Below, in pieces: positions 1 to 12,243 of a DNA stretch of 64,000 nt. This DNA is from Hormiphora californensis (taxonomy: Eukaryota; Ctenophora; Tentaculata; Cydippida; Pleurobrachiidae), in assembly GCA_020137815.1 (NCBI GenBank), contig CM035356.1:3302563-3366562 (forward strand), given 5' to 3'. Position numbers and translations under genes: made by a program. The notes beneath the pieces were generated by a model. That model saw only the letters and a program-made list of their open reading frames with translations. It did not search any database and had not been told where the DNA came from. How positions within the stretch are numbered: position 1 is the stretch's first letter; each line of letters starts with the position of its first letter.

Positions 1-140
1 ATTCTTCATTCGTTCTGGACTAGATGCTGCATGCTACAGTCTACTTCTAGAGTTGCAGAATTAGTACATGTTGTACGACCTGCAACTGTCACGGAAATGA
101 CGGGAATATATCTGATGGTCCAATTAGTACAGGATCGATC

Positions 141-144
141 TTTA

Positions 145-228
<84 letters not shown>
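141..228. repeat. (TC)n microsatellite
   Basis: A nearly pure CT dinucleotide run. The Ser/Leu-repeat and Arg/Glu-repeat reading frames across it are low-complexity artefacts. It lies upstream of the duplicated exon block in DNA with no other recognisable feature. Confidence 0.97.
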
Positions 229-932
229 CTCTCTCTCGGCCTAGTTCCTGCAGACAGCCAGTCTATCTCTGGCTCTGTCCTTTGCATTGATCGTTACGAC
301 AGCTCTAGCTCTGTAATAATCGGTATCAAGACAGTTTATTAAGGCCTTTGTGCTAATTCCGTTTCTAGTATAAATCTATCTCCTTCGAGACATTTCCTGC
401 AACTTTGAAGAAGATAGAAATCTGAATTGCAGTTTCAAGAATGCAGACCTCCCTCCCCGTGATACTCATCTCGATTACATATACTGAGCTGAAAAAGAAA
501 GTAAATTAATTCTCTAACACCTCCTGCGAGAGCAATGCCCTGTAATTTGAAATTACCCTTTTTTCTCGTGGATAATGGATTATCGGGACAGGCTGAGATA
601 TTAAATTCGTTATGTTACTAAAGTTTTAACAATCCTCCTAATTTGAGGCTTCGTATTGTTAGTAGGTTTTAACACTAGAACAATGCCAATATATAACGTC
701 CAGTATTATTAACACTCTTGTACGGGGTCTTATTTACCTGAATATATCGGGGATATTTATAGAGTATCGTCCGAGCCGGACTCTGCATCCCTCTCTCCTC
801 TCTGATCTCTCTGTCTCCCTCTCTCTCCATCAATATTTCCTCTCACCTTAGCTGTCCCCCATTCAAGGTTCTCACCTCCTCCCTCTCCCCTGCAGATCTG
901 TCCCCCTCTCTCACCTCCTCCCTCTCCTCCAG

Positions 933-1389
933 GTGTTTACCCCAGTTCTAGAGCGAGCAAGACGGGCCTCCAAATCCTTCAGCGGGAAGCACGACTGGAG
1001 TAGTGATGATGATAGTGATGATGATGAAGATGATGATGACCCTCTAGCTCCGAGATCCCGGCCCAAACTGAAGGCATCCCATGATGATCTTGATGATATC
1101 TTTAGAAGGTTCATTATTACTTGCACACTGGCCACTGCACAGCTTTATATTACAGATTGTTGCGGAGAGACTTCATACGTAATGCTAGTAATAGACCCCC
1201 CTCTCTTACTAAGGAACTATGTTTAAAAGTTACCAATTCCTAATTTACTACAGGGAGACGAGTCAAGATGATAGACTGAGAGCACGAAGGAAGAGTGCCG
1301 CGGGGTTCCTGGTCAGTTATGCCAGTAATAAGATCCGAATGGCCACACACAGCTCTGAGACATACCAATCTAGCTGGAATCTCTTGCAG
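933..1389 (+). CDS. Duplicated RhoGAP exon pair, copy A (partial)
   Basis: Two exons, 933-1108 and 1254-1389, each after a polypyrimidine tract ending in CAG and followed by GTTCAT and GTACTT donors. The first encodes a basic segment, then a Ser/Asp/Glu-rich acidic run (DDDSDDDEDDDD), then a DDLDDIFRR end. The second begins ETSQDDRLRARRKSAAGF and ends SSWNLLQ. The pair begins and ends in phase 0, so it could be spliced in series with the second copy at 15892-16339 or used instead of it without changing frame. Compared with copy B there are seven base differences in the exons, all synonymous, while the flanking introns carry indels. That indicates selection on the protein in both copies. No start codon exon was seen, so the gene's 5' end probably lies to the left of the window. 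Confidence 0.7.
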
Positions 1390-1655
1390 GTACTTAGGTG
1401 CAGTCAACTGGGCCGCGTCTAGCTGGCACGGGAGACTGCAGAGTCTAGGGGGACATAGTCTAGGGGACGGGGCACTATCATGGGAACTGGGTTTCAACTG
1501 GGTACCGTTCGTCTAGCCCGGTGAGGGGCGGAAGGGGGTTCTGGCTTCTGTAGGCTGATTTCATCAGTACCATGATACTACCACTGTCACATCAAATTAT
1601 GTACTTCCTCTCTTCACTCTCTATCTCTTGCCCCAGCAACTGATAAATAACTTAC

Positions 1656-1706
1656 GCCATACTCGTGGAGGAAAATTTATGATAAATTTCCCTCCATGAG
1701 CATGGC
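1656..1706. repeat. Short hairpin conserved in both duplicate copies
   Basis: The two halves, GCCATACTCGTGGAGG and its near complement ending CATGAGCATGGC, form a stem of about 25 bp with only a few mismatches. The same hairpin is at 16590-16640 in copy B. It is intronic; I see no gene in it. Confidence 0.7.
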
Positions 1707-2185
1707 ACTGATAACCAGCTGCGTCAGATAGCCCTTCACGCCTTTTTCCCCCGCAGTATTGCACTTTGATTTCCATCTAAAATGAAAATACCCTTCTCGA
1801 GAGGTGGTGCAGTCACTATTATAGAGATCGTACTATATTAATATGATAGATAAGAGTCAAAGCTCTCACCTCTTCCAATTCTAAAAATGACGCAAGTGAT
1901 CTCTATAGTGACTGCACACCTTCTAATTTGCCCTTTTCTGTATGTTGGTGGTTTTTATAGTTTGTAGAGATGGTATCTCCTTCCAGCTTGGTCAACAGGG
2001 ACAAAATGAAATTACGGTGTTTTATTAAACGGAACAGTTTCGATGTCACAACATCTTCATCAGCCTATGTTCGGGCTTATTAGTCAGGACCACTATTGGT
2101 GCGCGGTCGTGCCCACGGAAGGAGTGCTTGGATCATCTTGAAACCGGTTTTAAGTTCACTAATGCATACCCAAAAGTGTCCGTAG

Positions 2186-2800
2186 CCATTTGGGTGATGT
2201 TCTGACAATCCAATCACGAGTTATGACCGAAAAACAGTCAAAAAAGACGTTTAAAAGTGACAAAAAGGAGGATCTGAACACAGCCCTTATATGAAGGGCT
2301 GGGGCTTTGAAACTTCTTGTGTGGACAGAGAATCGTCCAAATTTGCAGTGTCAACTTTCAGATAGTTTCTATCTTTTGTAGTTATCTAATTAGAGTCGTT
2401 TAAACATGTGAGAAGTTGCTAAAGGGGCCTATAATACTGCTTGTGAAGTGATCACTTGACGAGATTTGCCCAATTAGAGAGCGGAAATTAAAGATAAACG
2501 GTAAAAGGGAACAAAATGGACGGGAAAAGAGACCCTAATCACCCCGTTTTTTCAGGGTCTAAAGTCTAATTTTTTGAATGGCTCTAATTAGATAATCAAA
2601 AAAATAAAACACTAAAGTTGACACTGCAAATTTGGACGATTCTCTTTCCCCCAAAAAAGAAGTTTCAAAGCCCCACCCCTTTATATAAGGGTGTGTTCAA
2701 TCCCCCTTTTTTTTCACTTTTTTTAAAGTCTTTTTTTTTCTGTTTTTGGTCTAACTGTGATTGGTTGCAGAACATCACCCAAAAGGCCCCTTTTAAACGG
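2186..2800. mobile_element. Inverted-repeat element, arms about 180-215 bp
   Basis: The left arm (about 2186-2405) is matched in reverse complement by about 2571-2800. Both contain a block around GTTGACACTGCAAATTTGG followed by the GAAGTTTCAAAGCCCC block. The right arm shows many base-to-neighbour substitutions that lengthen homopolymers, which may be sequence error. No coding capacity is seen. It looks like a foldback or MITE-type element; the family is not assigned. Confidence 0.7.
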
Positions 2801-3211
2801 AAAAAACCCTTTAGTGGCAGCCGTGCGATGGTCCCGGGTTAGTGGTACTGGTATCGGGGTTCTGGAGAAATTTGGTCGTGGATGAGCGGGCTCGTGTGTG
2901 AATAGGTTAATACGGTGTACTTGGGGTGAGTGAGTGATGAATCTAGGTCCAAATTTTACATGGGCGTCCAGTGGATTGGGGAACTGTTCTACCCGATGGT
3001 TTTCCAGCCCCCTACCCGCTGGCCGGCTAGAAAGTTGGGTGGATAAGTGAGGGTGAATTCCAAACCCATGCCAGGGCAAATGTCAAAGAAAAACTCAGAG
3101 CTACACACAAAAAGTCTAAAAACAACGACTGAACCACTACAACCAAGGAAGTAAGAACACTGGAAACTGAAGTAAATAAATTAAAAGACAGAGAGAAGTC
3201 CATAAGAACTA

Positions 3212-6200
3212 CTAAAGTCCAATCACTTTCAAGAATTGGGCCAGGGAGGCAGGTTTGCAGTCTGCGAGTTGCTGTACGGAAAGAACCGGGTATCCAAGGA
3301 TGTTAGATCGATGTTTGAAAAGAGCTGGACAAGTTCCCAGGAGGTGTAGATTATCTTCCTCCTCTAACTTACATCTCTGGCAGGTAGTATCGATGCCGGT
3401 GTATGCGAGACCAACTCTAAGAGGTGCCCGATTGTTTAACACAGCACCGACTTTGCACACGTTGACCCTGGTCAGGGAAGATGGGATCAGGCGCATTGTA
3501 AGTGCTATTGATCTTAGTTTGTTCTTGGAGGACGGCAGCTTCTCAAACAAATTCCCTACTCTGTTATATTCTGCGGACCGAAGTTGCTTTTTAACTTGTC
3601 CGGTTGTGATGGGGAGCTGAATCGGAACTGCCGAGGAAGCACAGGCCCACTCTCTGGCTGCTTGATCGGCGGCCTCATTCCCAATGCACCCTTGGTGGCC
3701 TCGGACCCAGTAAAGCCGAACTGGAACTTTTCTTGCTTCGCTTAGTTGGTTGAGAGCGCTGGCGGTGTCCGCTTCTAATCTAGTGTGTAGTAAGGGTTTT
3801 GTGAGCCCGTGCAGCGCGGCCTGGCTATCGGAGAATATAACGATGGGTCTTCCAGCGTCAAGTGTAGGGGTCTGCACTGTGGAGTTAATTTCATGAAGGG
3901 CAGCTTCCTTAATCGCTACAAGTTCAGCCTGATAGATGGATGACCCTAGACTGAGCTTCGTACCTAGTGTCTGTTTGGATCCCTGGCCGTACCTTATCCA
4001 CCCGCTGCCGGCTTCCCCTGATTCTGGAAAAACAGATCCATCAGTATAATACTCGACGGCTTCGATACCCCCTAAATGTTCCGCTGCTGAGATTTGCAAT
4101 CCATCATCAACGTGGACAGTAAACCTTCGATCAAGGTTAGGCACATGAAGTTTCTTTGTTTCAAGGAAGGGGGAGGGTAGTAACTTTGTCGCTTCCATTT
4201 CTGCCCTGGTCTTGGCCACTTCGCTGAGTGGGTGGAGTCCAGCCAGGAGGGTAGTTTGCAGGTTTGGAGCTGTTCTCCCTCCTCCTAATGCAGCCTTAGC
4301 AGCGTTCGCTGATATTTGGTTAAGTTTTCTATCGAGGGATTTGAGCTTATAGCTCCAGGCTATCGCCCCGTAAGTAGCCTTAGGAACAATAACACTCTTG
4401 TAAAGTCTCCTAATAATGTTAGGATGGCTACCCCACCGCCTGTGCCCTAACTTAATCAAATTATGTAGGAGGACTTGGGTCTCTCTAGTTACTTTCAGGA
4501 TGTGAGGGCCCCACCTGAGTGATTCTTGTAGGATGACTCCCAGGTATCTGATTTCAGAAACTTGTTGAAGCTCCTTGTTGCCCACTCGGATCGAAATTCC
4601 AGGGGGGACGATCCTGTTTTTCCGGTGTTTTCTAGAAAAGAGGATCCATTTGGTTTTGTCAGGATTTAAGGCGACCCCACTTACTTCACTCCAGATTAGA
4701 AGCTCGTCGATGATGACCTGGGCCCTCCTGATACACTCCTCTATCGTGGCTGCCGTGATTAGAGAAACAAAATCATCGGCCCACGAAATGGTATACTCTA
4801 TCGAATTCAGTTCCAGAACTAGCTCTCTGGTGGCTGCATTCCAGCAGAAGGGTGAAGCCACTCCACCTGCTGGTGTACCATCAAGCCCTGTCCTGGTGAT
4901 CTGGTGTCCACCTAATGAGAGGGTGACTTTCCTGTGGGAAAAGTAATAACCTAGTGAAGCAAGTATGTCTTCCGGCACTCCAAGTTGAGAGAGGGCGTCC
5001 AATATCAAGTTGGGAGCGACTGTGTCGAATGCTCGCGAAAAGTCTACAAACAGCCCTAGACAGTACATGTTCTTGTCTAACGCTTCTTCAACCTTCAACA
5101 CTGTTTTGAGGATGGCTAAACTAGTGGATGTCCCTTTCCTGAACCCGAGTTGCTGGTCCGCCAGTTTTGACATAATTCCCAAATCATGCTCCATGTGCCA
5201 GAGGAGGAGTCTTTCATATAGTTTGTAGAGGCAAGGCATGATACTAATGACCCTGTATCCTAGTTTGCTATCTCTCGGTTTTCCATTTTTGGGCAGCAGA
5301 ATACCTCTAGTGTCAAGCCATGCGTCTGGGAGGCAACGAAGAACAAAGCAGTCAGTGAAAATCGATCTGACCGGGTCGGCTAACAGGTCCCATACCGCTG
5401 CAAGATCCCCATAACTAATCCCATCCGGTCCAGCCGTGGGTTTGTGTTTTACCAGGTTAATTACTTTCGTGATTCTAACTGCACTAAATATAGTAGTGGC
5501 CCTTCTGTAAGCGTCGACCATGTCCCTCGGGGTAGATGATCGGGATGTGGGGTCCCTCGGGGTAGTTGAACTGGATGTGGGGTCAGTAGGGGGCTGGAGT
5601 CCATCCGTCTGAGTGCCACCAATTAGATGATCCGCTAGGACGGTCAAAGTCTCCTCCGTTGAAGGAATCACACAGCCACCTTCCTTGATTGCTGGGAGGG
5701 TTCTGGGGTCTCGTGGTACCCCCATTTTCTTCATTAAGTGGTACCCTCTTTTTTCATGTGCCTCTGAGCAAAACCGTTTTATTGAGTCCTCCCTTTGTAC
5801 ACATTTTTCCTCGTTATAGTCCATTCTGGCTGCTTTTAGAGTTGGAAGTAACCTTGGGTCATCATCTACTCTATTATGAAGGTTGACTATCCTTTTCCTT
5901 TTGCGATCAAGTGTTGCCCCAAACCATGGCTTGTTATCTACTCTCTCCCTGAAGATTACTTCCTTGGTTGCTCCCTCTTTGGTATCTTTGAAAATCTGGA
6001 GAAGGAGGTTGACTTTATTGTTAAGTTGAGCGCGTCCTATCGCTGGCGTTGTGAGGGAGCTTTCCGCTGCAATGGCTGTTTGAAGCCTTCTACTCCACTT
6101 CTCCATTTCTATTGAACTGGATGTAGTCCTGCCCCCTCTGTGACTGGTTGTTGAGGGGAGTCTTACTGTGTAGGATATGGTTCCGTGATCTGATAATGGA

Positions 6201-6871
6201 TTAGACTGAACCTTCCATCCTTCGATCAGGTGGAAACAAGAGAGTGATACGAAGGTAACATCGATGTGCGAGTATTGGTTTTGGGAGGGTCTGGTCCAGG
6301 TTGGGCCACTGTCTGGGTCATTAATTACCCCTAATTGGAAAGTTGAGATGAGGTCTACTAGTTTTTCTCCCCTCTTGGTGGTCTTTGATCCTCCCCAGAG
6401 AGGATGATGGGCATTCCAATCCCCGCCTACAAGTACTCCCAGTTTGTGTCTCTCGCACCATTCTAGAAGCGAGATAAGCAGAGGGGGCAAATCGGTGTTG
6501 TGTCCATGATTGGCCCAGTACACTGAGGCAATGACCATATTTCCGTATCGGACGGCAGCTAAGTCTTCATTGGTGAATGAGTCTAAGCGGGCACACTGTG
6601 AGCCAATCTCACTGGGAAGAAGAATGCACGCCCTCACTGGTTTTGAAGGAGTGAGAGATTGAATAAGAGCCCCCCTGTGTGGGATCGAAACTTTGTGCCG
6701 GGCACCACCAGTGGTAGGGGGTTCTTGTAACAGGAGTATGGATTTAGAGTCTGTAACAGCAAAGTCGAGGGCAGAGTGACTAGTGTTGCAGTTTAGTTGA
6801 GTAACGTCAAGGTAATCCATTTCCTCCAAACAGGAGGTGCAGGGCCTAAGGGAAAGAACAAAGCTAGCCAC
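3212..6871 (-). mobile_element. Non-LTR retrotransposon ORF: endonuclease, reverse transcriptase, RNase H
   Basis: One uninterrupted ORF of 1219 codons. The N-terminal part (about residues 25-240) is an apurinic-endonuclease-like domain, with LLLQE at 46-50, GDWNAHHPLWG at 150-160 and SDHGT at 228-231. The central reverse transcriptase has KPTAGPDGIS, the FVDFSRAFDTV motif and the catalytic motif SWADDF near residue 694, with Trp where Tyr or Phe is usual. An RNase H domain follows (YTDGS near 941, FSDSQAALHGL, GHQGCIGNEAADQAAR near 1058). The C-terminus has a CxxC-H-C zinc knuckle near 1160. Domain order and the presence of RNase H fit the I/R1/Jockey superfamily; I do not assign a clade. 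No gag-like first ORF is seen. The start codon is about 50 bp from the edge of the 43-bp repeat array, which would lie in its 5' leader. The intact frame suggests recent activity. Confidence 0.95.
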
Positions 6872-8270
6872 AAAAAACGAAAACTAGGAGAGCAGGAAGC
6901 TAAGAAGGAGGTGAGGGTGATTAAGATAACAGGCTCAAGCAGTGAGTAGAGTGAGTGATAACTAGGATAACAGGAAACTGGGCAGTGAGTAGAGTGAGTG
7001 ATAACAAGGAAAACAGGTAACTGAGTAGTAAGTAGAGATAATGATGACTATGATAACAGGTAACTGAGCAGTAAGTAGAGTGAGTCGATAACTAGGATAA
7101 CAGGTAACTGAGTAGAGAGGGTGATAACTAGGATAACAGGTAACTGGGCAGTGAGTAGAGTGAGTGATAACTAGGATAACAGGTGACTGAACAGTGAGTA
7201 GAGTGAATGATAACTAGGATAACAGGTAACTGAGTATTGAGTGGAGTGGGCCATAACTAGGATAACAGGTAACTGAGTAGAGTGGGTGATAACTAGGATA
7301 ACAGGAAACTAGGCAGTGAGTAGAGTGAGTGATAACTATGATAACAAGTAACTGAGTATTGAGTAGAGTGAGTGATAACTAGGATAACAGGTGACTGAGT
7401 AGAGTGAGTGATAACTAAGATAACAGGAAACTGAGTAGTGAGTAGAGTGAGTGATAACTAGGATAACAGGTAACTGAGTAGGGGTAGAGTGAGTGATAAC
7501 TAGGATAACAGGTAACTGAGTAGTGAGTAGAGTGAGTGATAACTATGATAACAAGTAACTGAGTATTGAGTAGAGTGAGCGATAACTAGGATAACAGGTG
7601 ACTGAGTAGAGTGAGTGATAACTAAGATAACAGGAACTGAGCAGTAAGTAGAGTGAGTGATAACTAGGATAACAGGTAACTGAGTAGTGAGTAGAGTGAG
7701 TGATAACTAGGATAACAGGTAACTGGGCAGTGAGTAGAGTGTGTGATAACTAGGATAACAGGTAACTGAGTAGTGAGTAGAGTGAGTGATAACTAGGATA
7801 ACAGGTAACTGAGTAGGGGTAGAGTGAGTGATAACTAGGATAACAGGTATCTGAGTAGAGTGGGTGATAACTAGGATAACAGGAAACTGAGTAGAGATAA
7901 TGATAACTAGGATAACAGGTAACTGAGCAGTGAGTAGAGTGAGTGATAACTAGGATAACAGGTAACTGAGTAGTGAGTAGAGTGAGTGATAACTAGGATA
8001 ACAGGTAACTGAACAGTGAGTAGAGTGAGTGATAACTAGGATAACAGGTAACTGAATAGTGAGTAGAGTGAGTGATAACTAGGATAACAGGTATCTGAGT
8101 AGAGTGGGTGATAACTAGGATAACAGGTAACTGAGTAGAGATAATGATAACTAGGATAACAGGTAACTGAGCAATGAGTATTGTGTGTGATAACTAGGAT
8201 TACAGGAACTGAGCGGTGAGTAGATTGGGTGATATCTAGTATGACATGTAACTGAGCAGTGAGAAGTGTG

Positions 8271-8618
8271 AGTGATCGGACTATGATAGGAGAAAAATAG
8301 AAAGGAAAGATCAAAAGAGATGAGAAGTAAGAAGCACGATCAGATAACTTACAGGAGATGTTGACTGGGACTAGTAGTCGTCTGGGTGATGCTGGACTTT
8401 TCTTGTCTTGTCTTTTGATACTAGCGGGGCAGAAAGGGGATAAGCTAGGCTGATAAGGGGGGCAACAAAAGGGATAGCCGAGAGCTAGAAGAAGTAAGCA
8501 CAACTCGGGAAACAGGGAAGAGTGAAAACCCCGAAGAAGTAAATGAACAGGCCAGATGGGGTGAGAATGATAGACCGGATAACACCAGGGTACTGTGAGT
8601 GATAACTGATATAACAGG
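8271..8618. repeat. Array module copy 1 (348 bp)
   Basis: A non-minisatellite block inside the array, starting AGTGATCGGACTATGATAGG and ending at GATATAACAGG. By eye it is identical to the blocks at 9777-10124 and 11896-12243. On the minus strand (retrotransposon sense) it contains CCTGTAAGTTATC, which resembles a strong splice donor, and an ORF opening with MCLLLLALGYPFCC that runs on into the repeats. The ORF is not recognisable as a protein family. Confidence 0.93.
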
Positions 8619-9776
8619 TAACTGAGCAGTGAGTAGAGTTGGTGATAACTAGGATAACAGGTAACTTAGCAGTGAGTAGAGTTGGTGATAACTAGGATAA
8701 CAGGTAACTGAACAGTGAGTAGAGTGAGTGATAACTAGGATAACATGTAACTGGATAGTGAGTAGAGTGAGTGATAACTAGGATAACAGGCAACTGGGCA
8801 GTGAGTAGAGTGAGTGATAACTAGGATAACAGGTAACTGAGTAGAGTGGGTGATAACTAGGATAAAGGGTAACTGAGCAGTAAGCAGAGTGAGGGATAAC
8901 TAGGATAAAGGGTAACTGAGCAGTAAGCAGAGTGAGTGATAACTAGGATAACAGGTAACTAAGCAGTGAGTAGAGTGAGTAATAACTAGGATAACAGGTA
9001 ACTGAACAGTGAGTAGAGTGAGTGATAACTAGGATAACATGTAACTGGATAGTGAGTAGAGTGAGTGATAACTAGGATAACAGGTAACTGAACAGTGAGT
9101 AGAGTGAGTGATTACTAGGATAACATGTAACTGAGTAGTAAGCAGAGTGAGTGATAACTAGGATAACAGGCAACTGGGCAGTGAGTAGAGTGAGTGATAA
9201 CTAGGATAACAGGTAACTGAGTAGAGTGGGTGATAACTAGGATAACAGGTAACTGAGCAGTGAGTAGAGTGAGTGATAACTAGGATAACAGGTAACTTAG
9301 CAGCGAGTAGAGTGAGTGTTAACTAGGATAACATGTAACTGAGTAGTAAGTAGAGTGAGTCGATAACTAGGATAACAGGTAACTGAGTAGAGTGGGTGAT
9401 AACTAGGATAACAGGTAACTGAGCAGTGAGTAGAGTGAGTGATAACTAGGATAACAGGTAACTTAGCAGCGAGTAGAGTGAGTGTTAACTAGGATAACAT
9501 GTAACTGAGTAGTGAGTAGAGTGAGTCGATAACTAGAATAACATGTAACTGAGTAGTGAGTAGAGTGAGAGATAACTAGGATAACAGGTAACTGAGCAGT
9601 GAGTAGAGTGAGTGTTAACTAGGATAACATGTAACTGAGTAGTAAGTAGAGTGAGTCGATAACTAGGATAACAGGTAACTGAGTAGAGTGGGTGATAACT
9701 AGGATAACAGGTAACTGAGCAGTGAGTAGAGTGTGTGATAACTAGGATAACAGGTAACTGAGTAGTGAGTAGTGTG

Positions 9777-10124
9777 AGTGATCGGACTATGATAGGAGAA
9801 AAATAGAAAGGAAAGATCAAAAGAGATGAGAAGTAAGAAGCACGATCAGATAACTTACAGGAGATGTTGACTGGGACTAGTAGTCGTCTGGGTGATGCTG
9901 GACTTTTCTTGTCTTGTCTTTTGATACTAGCGGGGCAGAAAGGGGATAAGCTAGGCTGATAAGGGGGGCAACAAAAGGGATAGCCGAGAGCTAGAAGAAG
10001 TAAGCACAACTCGGGAAACAGGGAAGAGTGAAAACCCCGAAGAAGTAAATGAACAGGCCAGATGGGGTGAGAATGATAGACCGGATAACACCAGGGTACT
10101 GTGAGTGATAACTGATATAACAGG
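9777..10124. repeat. Array module copy 2 (348 bp)
   Basis: Appears identical to the module at 8271-8618. Its left flank differs from that of copies 1 and 3. Confidence 0.93.
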
Positions 10125-11895
10125 TAACTGAGCAGTGAGTAGAGTGGGTGATACTAGGATAACAGGTAACTGAGTAGAGATAATGATAACTAGGATAACA
10201 GGTAACTGAGCAGTAAGCAGAGTGAGTGATAACTATGATAACAGGTAACTGAGTAGTGAGTAGAGTGAGTGATAACTAGGATAACAGGTAACTGAACAGT
10301 GAGTAGAGTGAGTGATAACTAGGATAACAGGTAACTGAGCAGTGAGTAGAGTGAGTGATTACTAGGATAACAGGTAACTGAACAGTGAGTAGAGTGAGTG
10401 ATAACTAGGATAACATGTAACTGAATAGTGAGTAGAGTGAGTGATAACTAGGATAACATGTAACTGGATAGTGAGTAGAGTGAGTGATAACTAGGATAAC
10501 AGGTAACTGAGCAGTGAGTAGAGTGAGTGATAACTAGGATAACATGTAACTGGATAGTGAGTAGAGTGAGTGATAACTAGGATAACAGGTAACTGAGCAG
10601 TGAGTAGAGTGAGTGATAACTATGATAACAAGTAACTGAACAGTGAGTAGAGTGAGTGATAACTAGGAATACAGGTAACTGAGCAGTGAGTAGAGTGAGT
10701 GATAACTAGGATAACATGTAACTGAATAGTGAGTAGAGTGAGTGATAACTAGGATAACAGGTAACTGGGCAGTGAGTAGAGTGAGTGTTAACTAGGAATA
10801 CAGGTAACTGAACAGTGAGTAGAGTGAGTGATAACTAGGATAACATGTAACTGAATAGTGAGTAGAGTGAGTGATAACTAGGATAACAGGTAACTGAGTA
10901 GAGATAATGATAACTAGGATAACAGGTAACTGGGCAGTGAGTAGAGTGAGTCGATAACTAGGATAACAGGTAACTGAATAGTGAGTAGAGTGAGTGATAA
11001 CTAGGATAACAGGTAACTGAGTAGTGAGTAGAGTGAGTGATAACTAGGATAACAGGTAACTGAGTAGTGAATAGAGTGAGTGATAACTAGGATAACAGGT
11101 AACTGAGTAGAGATAATGATAACTAGGATAACAGGTAACTGAGCAGTGAGTAGAGTGAGAGATAACTAGGATAACATGTAACTGAGTATTGAGTAGAGTG
11201 AGTGATAACTAGGATAACAGGTAACTAAGCAGCGAGTAGAGTGAGTGATAACTAGGATAACAGGTAACTGAACAGTGAGTAGAGTGAGTGATAACTAGGA
11301 TAACATGTAACTGAATAGTGAGTAGAGTGAGTGATAACTAGGATAACAGGAACTGAGCAGTTTGTAGGGTGAGCGATAACTAGGATAACAGGTGACTGAG
11401 CAGTAAGTAGAGTGAGTGATAACTAGGATAACAGGTATCTGAGTAGAGTGGGTGATAACTAGGATAACAGGAAACTGAGTAGAGATAATGATAACTAGGA
11501 TAACAGGTAACTGAGCAGTGAGTAGAGTGAGTGATAACTAGGATAACAGGTGACTGAACAGTGAGTAGGGTGAGTCGATAACTAGGATAACAGGTAACTG
11601 AGTAGAGTGGGTGATAACTAGGATAACAGGTAACTGAGCAGTAAGCAGAGTGAGTGATAACTAGGATAACAGGTAACTGAGTAGTGAGTAGTGTGAGTGA
11701 TAACTAGGATAACAGGTATCTGAGTAGAGTGGGTGATAACTAGGATAACAGGTAACTGAGTAGAGATAATGATAACTAGGATAACAGGTAACTGAGCAAT
11801 GAGTATTGTGTGTGATAACTAGGATTACAGGAACTGAGCGGTGAGTAGATTGGGTGATATCTAGTATGACATGTAACTGAGCAGTGAGAAGTGTG

Positions 11896-12243
11896 AGTGA
11901 TCGGACTATGATAGGAGAAAAATAGAAAGGAAAGATCAAAAGAGATGAGAAGTAAGAAGCACGATCAGATAACTTACAGGAGATGTTGACTGGGACTAGT
12001 AGTCGTCTGGGTGATGCTGGACTTTTCTTGTCTTGTCTTTTGATACTAGCGGGGCAGAAAGGGGATAAGCTAGGCTGATAAGGGGGGCAACAAAAGGGAT
12101 AGCCGAGAGCTAGAAGAAGTAAGCACAACTCGGGAAACAGGGAAGAGTGAAAACCCCGAAGAAGTAAATGAACAGGCCAGATGGGGTGAGAATGATAGAC
12201 CGGATAACACCAGGGTACTGTGAGTGATAACTGATATAACAGG
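11896..12243. repeat. Array module copy 3 (348 bp)
   Basis: Appears identical to copies 1 and 2. About 100 bp of degenerate repeat to its left (11795-11895) also matches the left flank of copy 1 (8170-8270), so these two belong to a larger, recent block duplication. Confidence 0.93.

Larger units (their letters stand above)
551..1958 (+). repeat. Segmental duplication, copy A
   Basis: About 1.4 kb that matches 15466-16899 in the same orientation, with small indels. It includes two coding exons (933-1108 and 1254-1389), their 136-145 bp intron, and downstream intron sequence with a conserved hairpin at 1656-1706. Copy A lacks the MITE present in copy B and keeps the intact target TTAAATTC at 601-608. 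The copies are now about 15 kb apart, separated by a retrotransposon and a minisatellite array. Confidence 0.92.

Noticed and set aside
8036-12128. Three 155-158 codon minus-strand ORFs with the same MCLLLLALGYPFCC start
   Set aside because: They are the 348-bp module read into the adjacent repeats. The tails are translated minisatellite and no family is recognisable.
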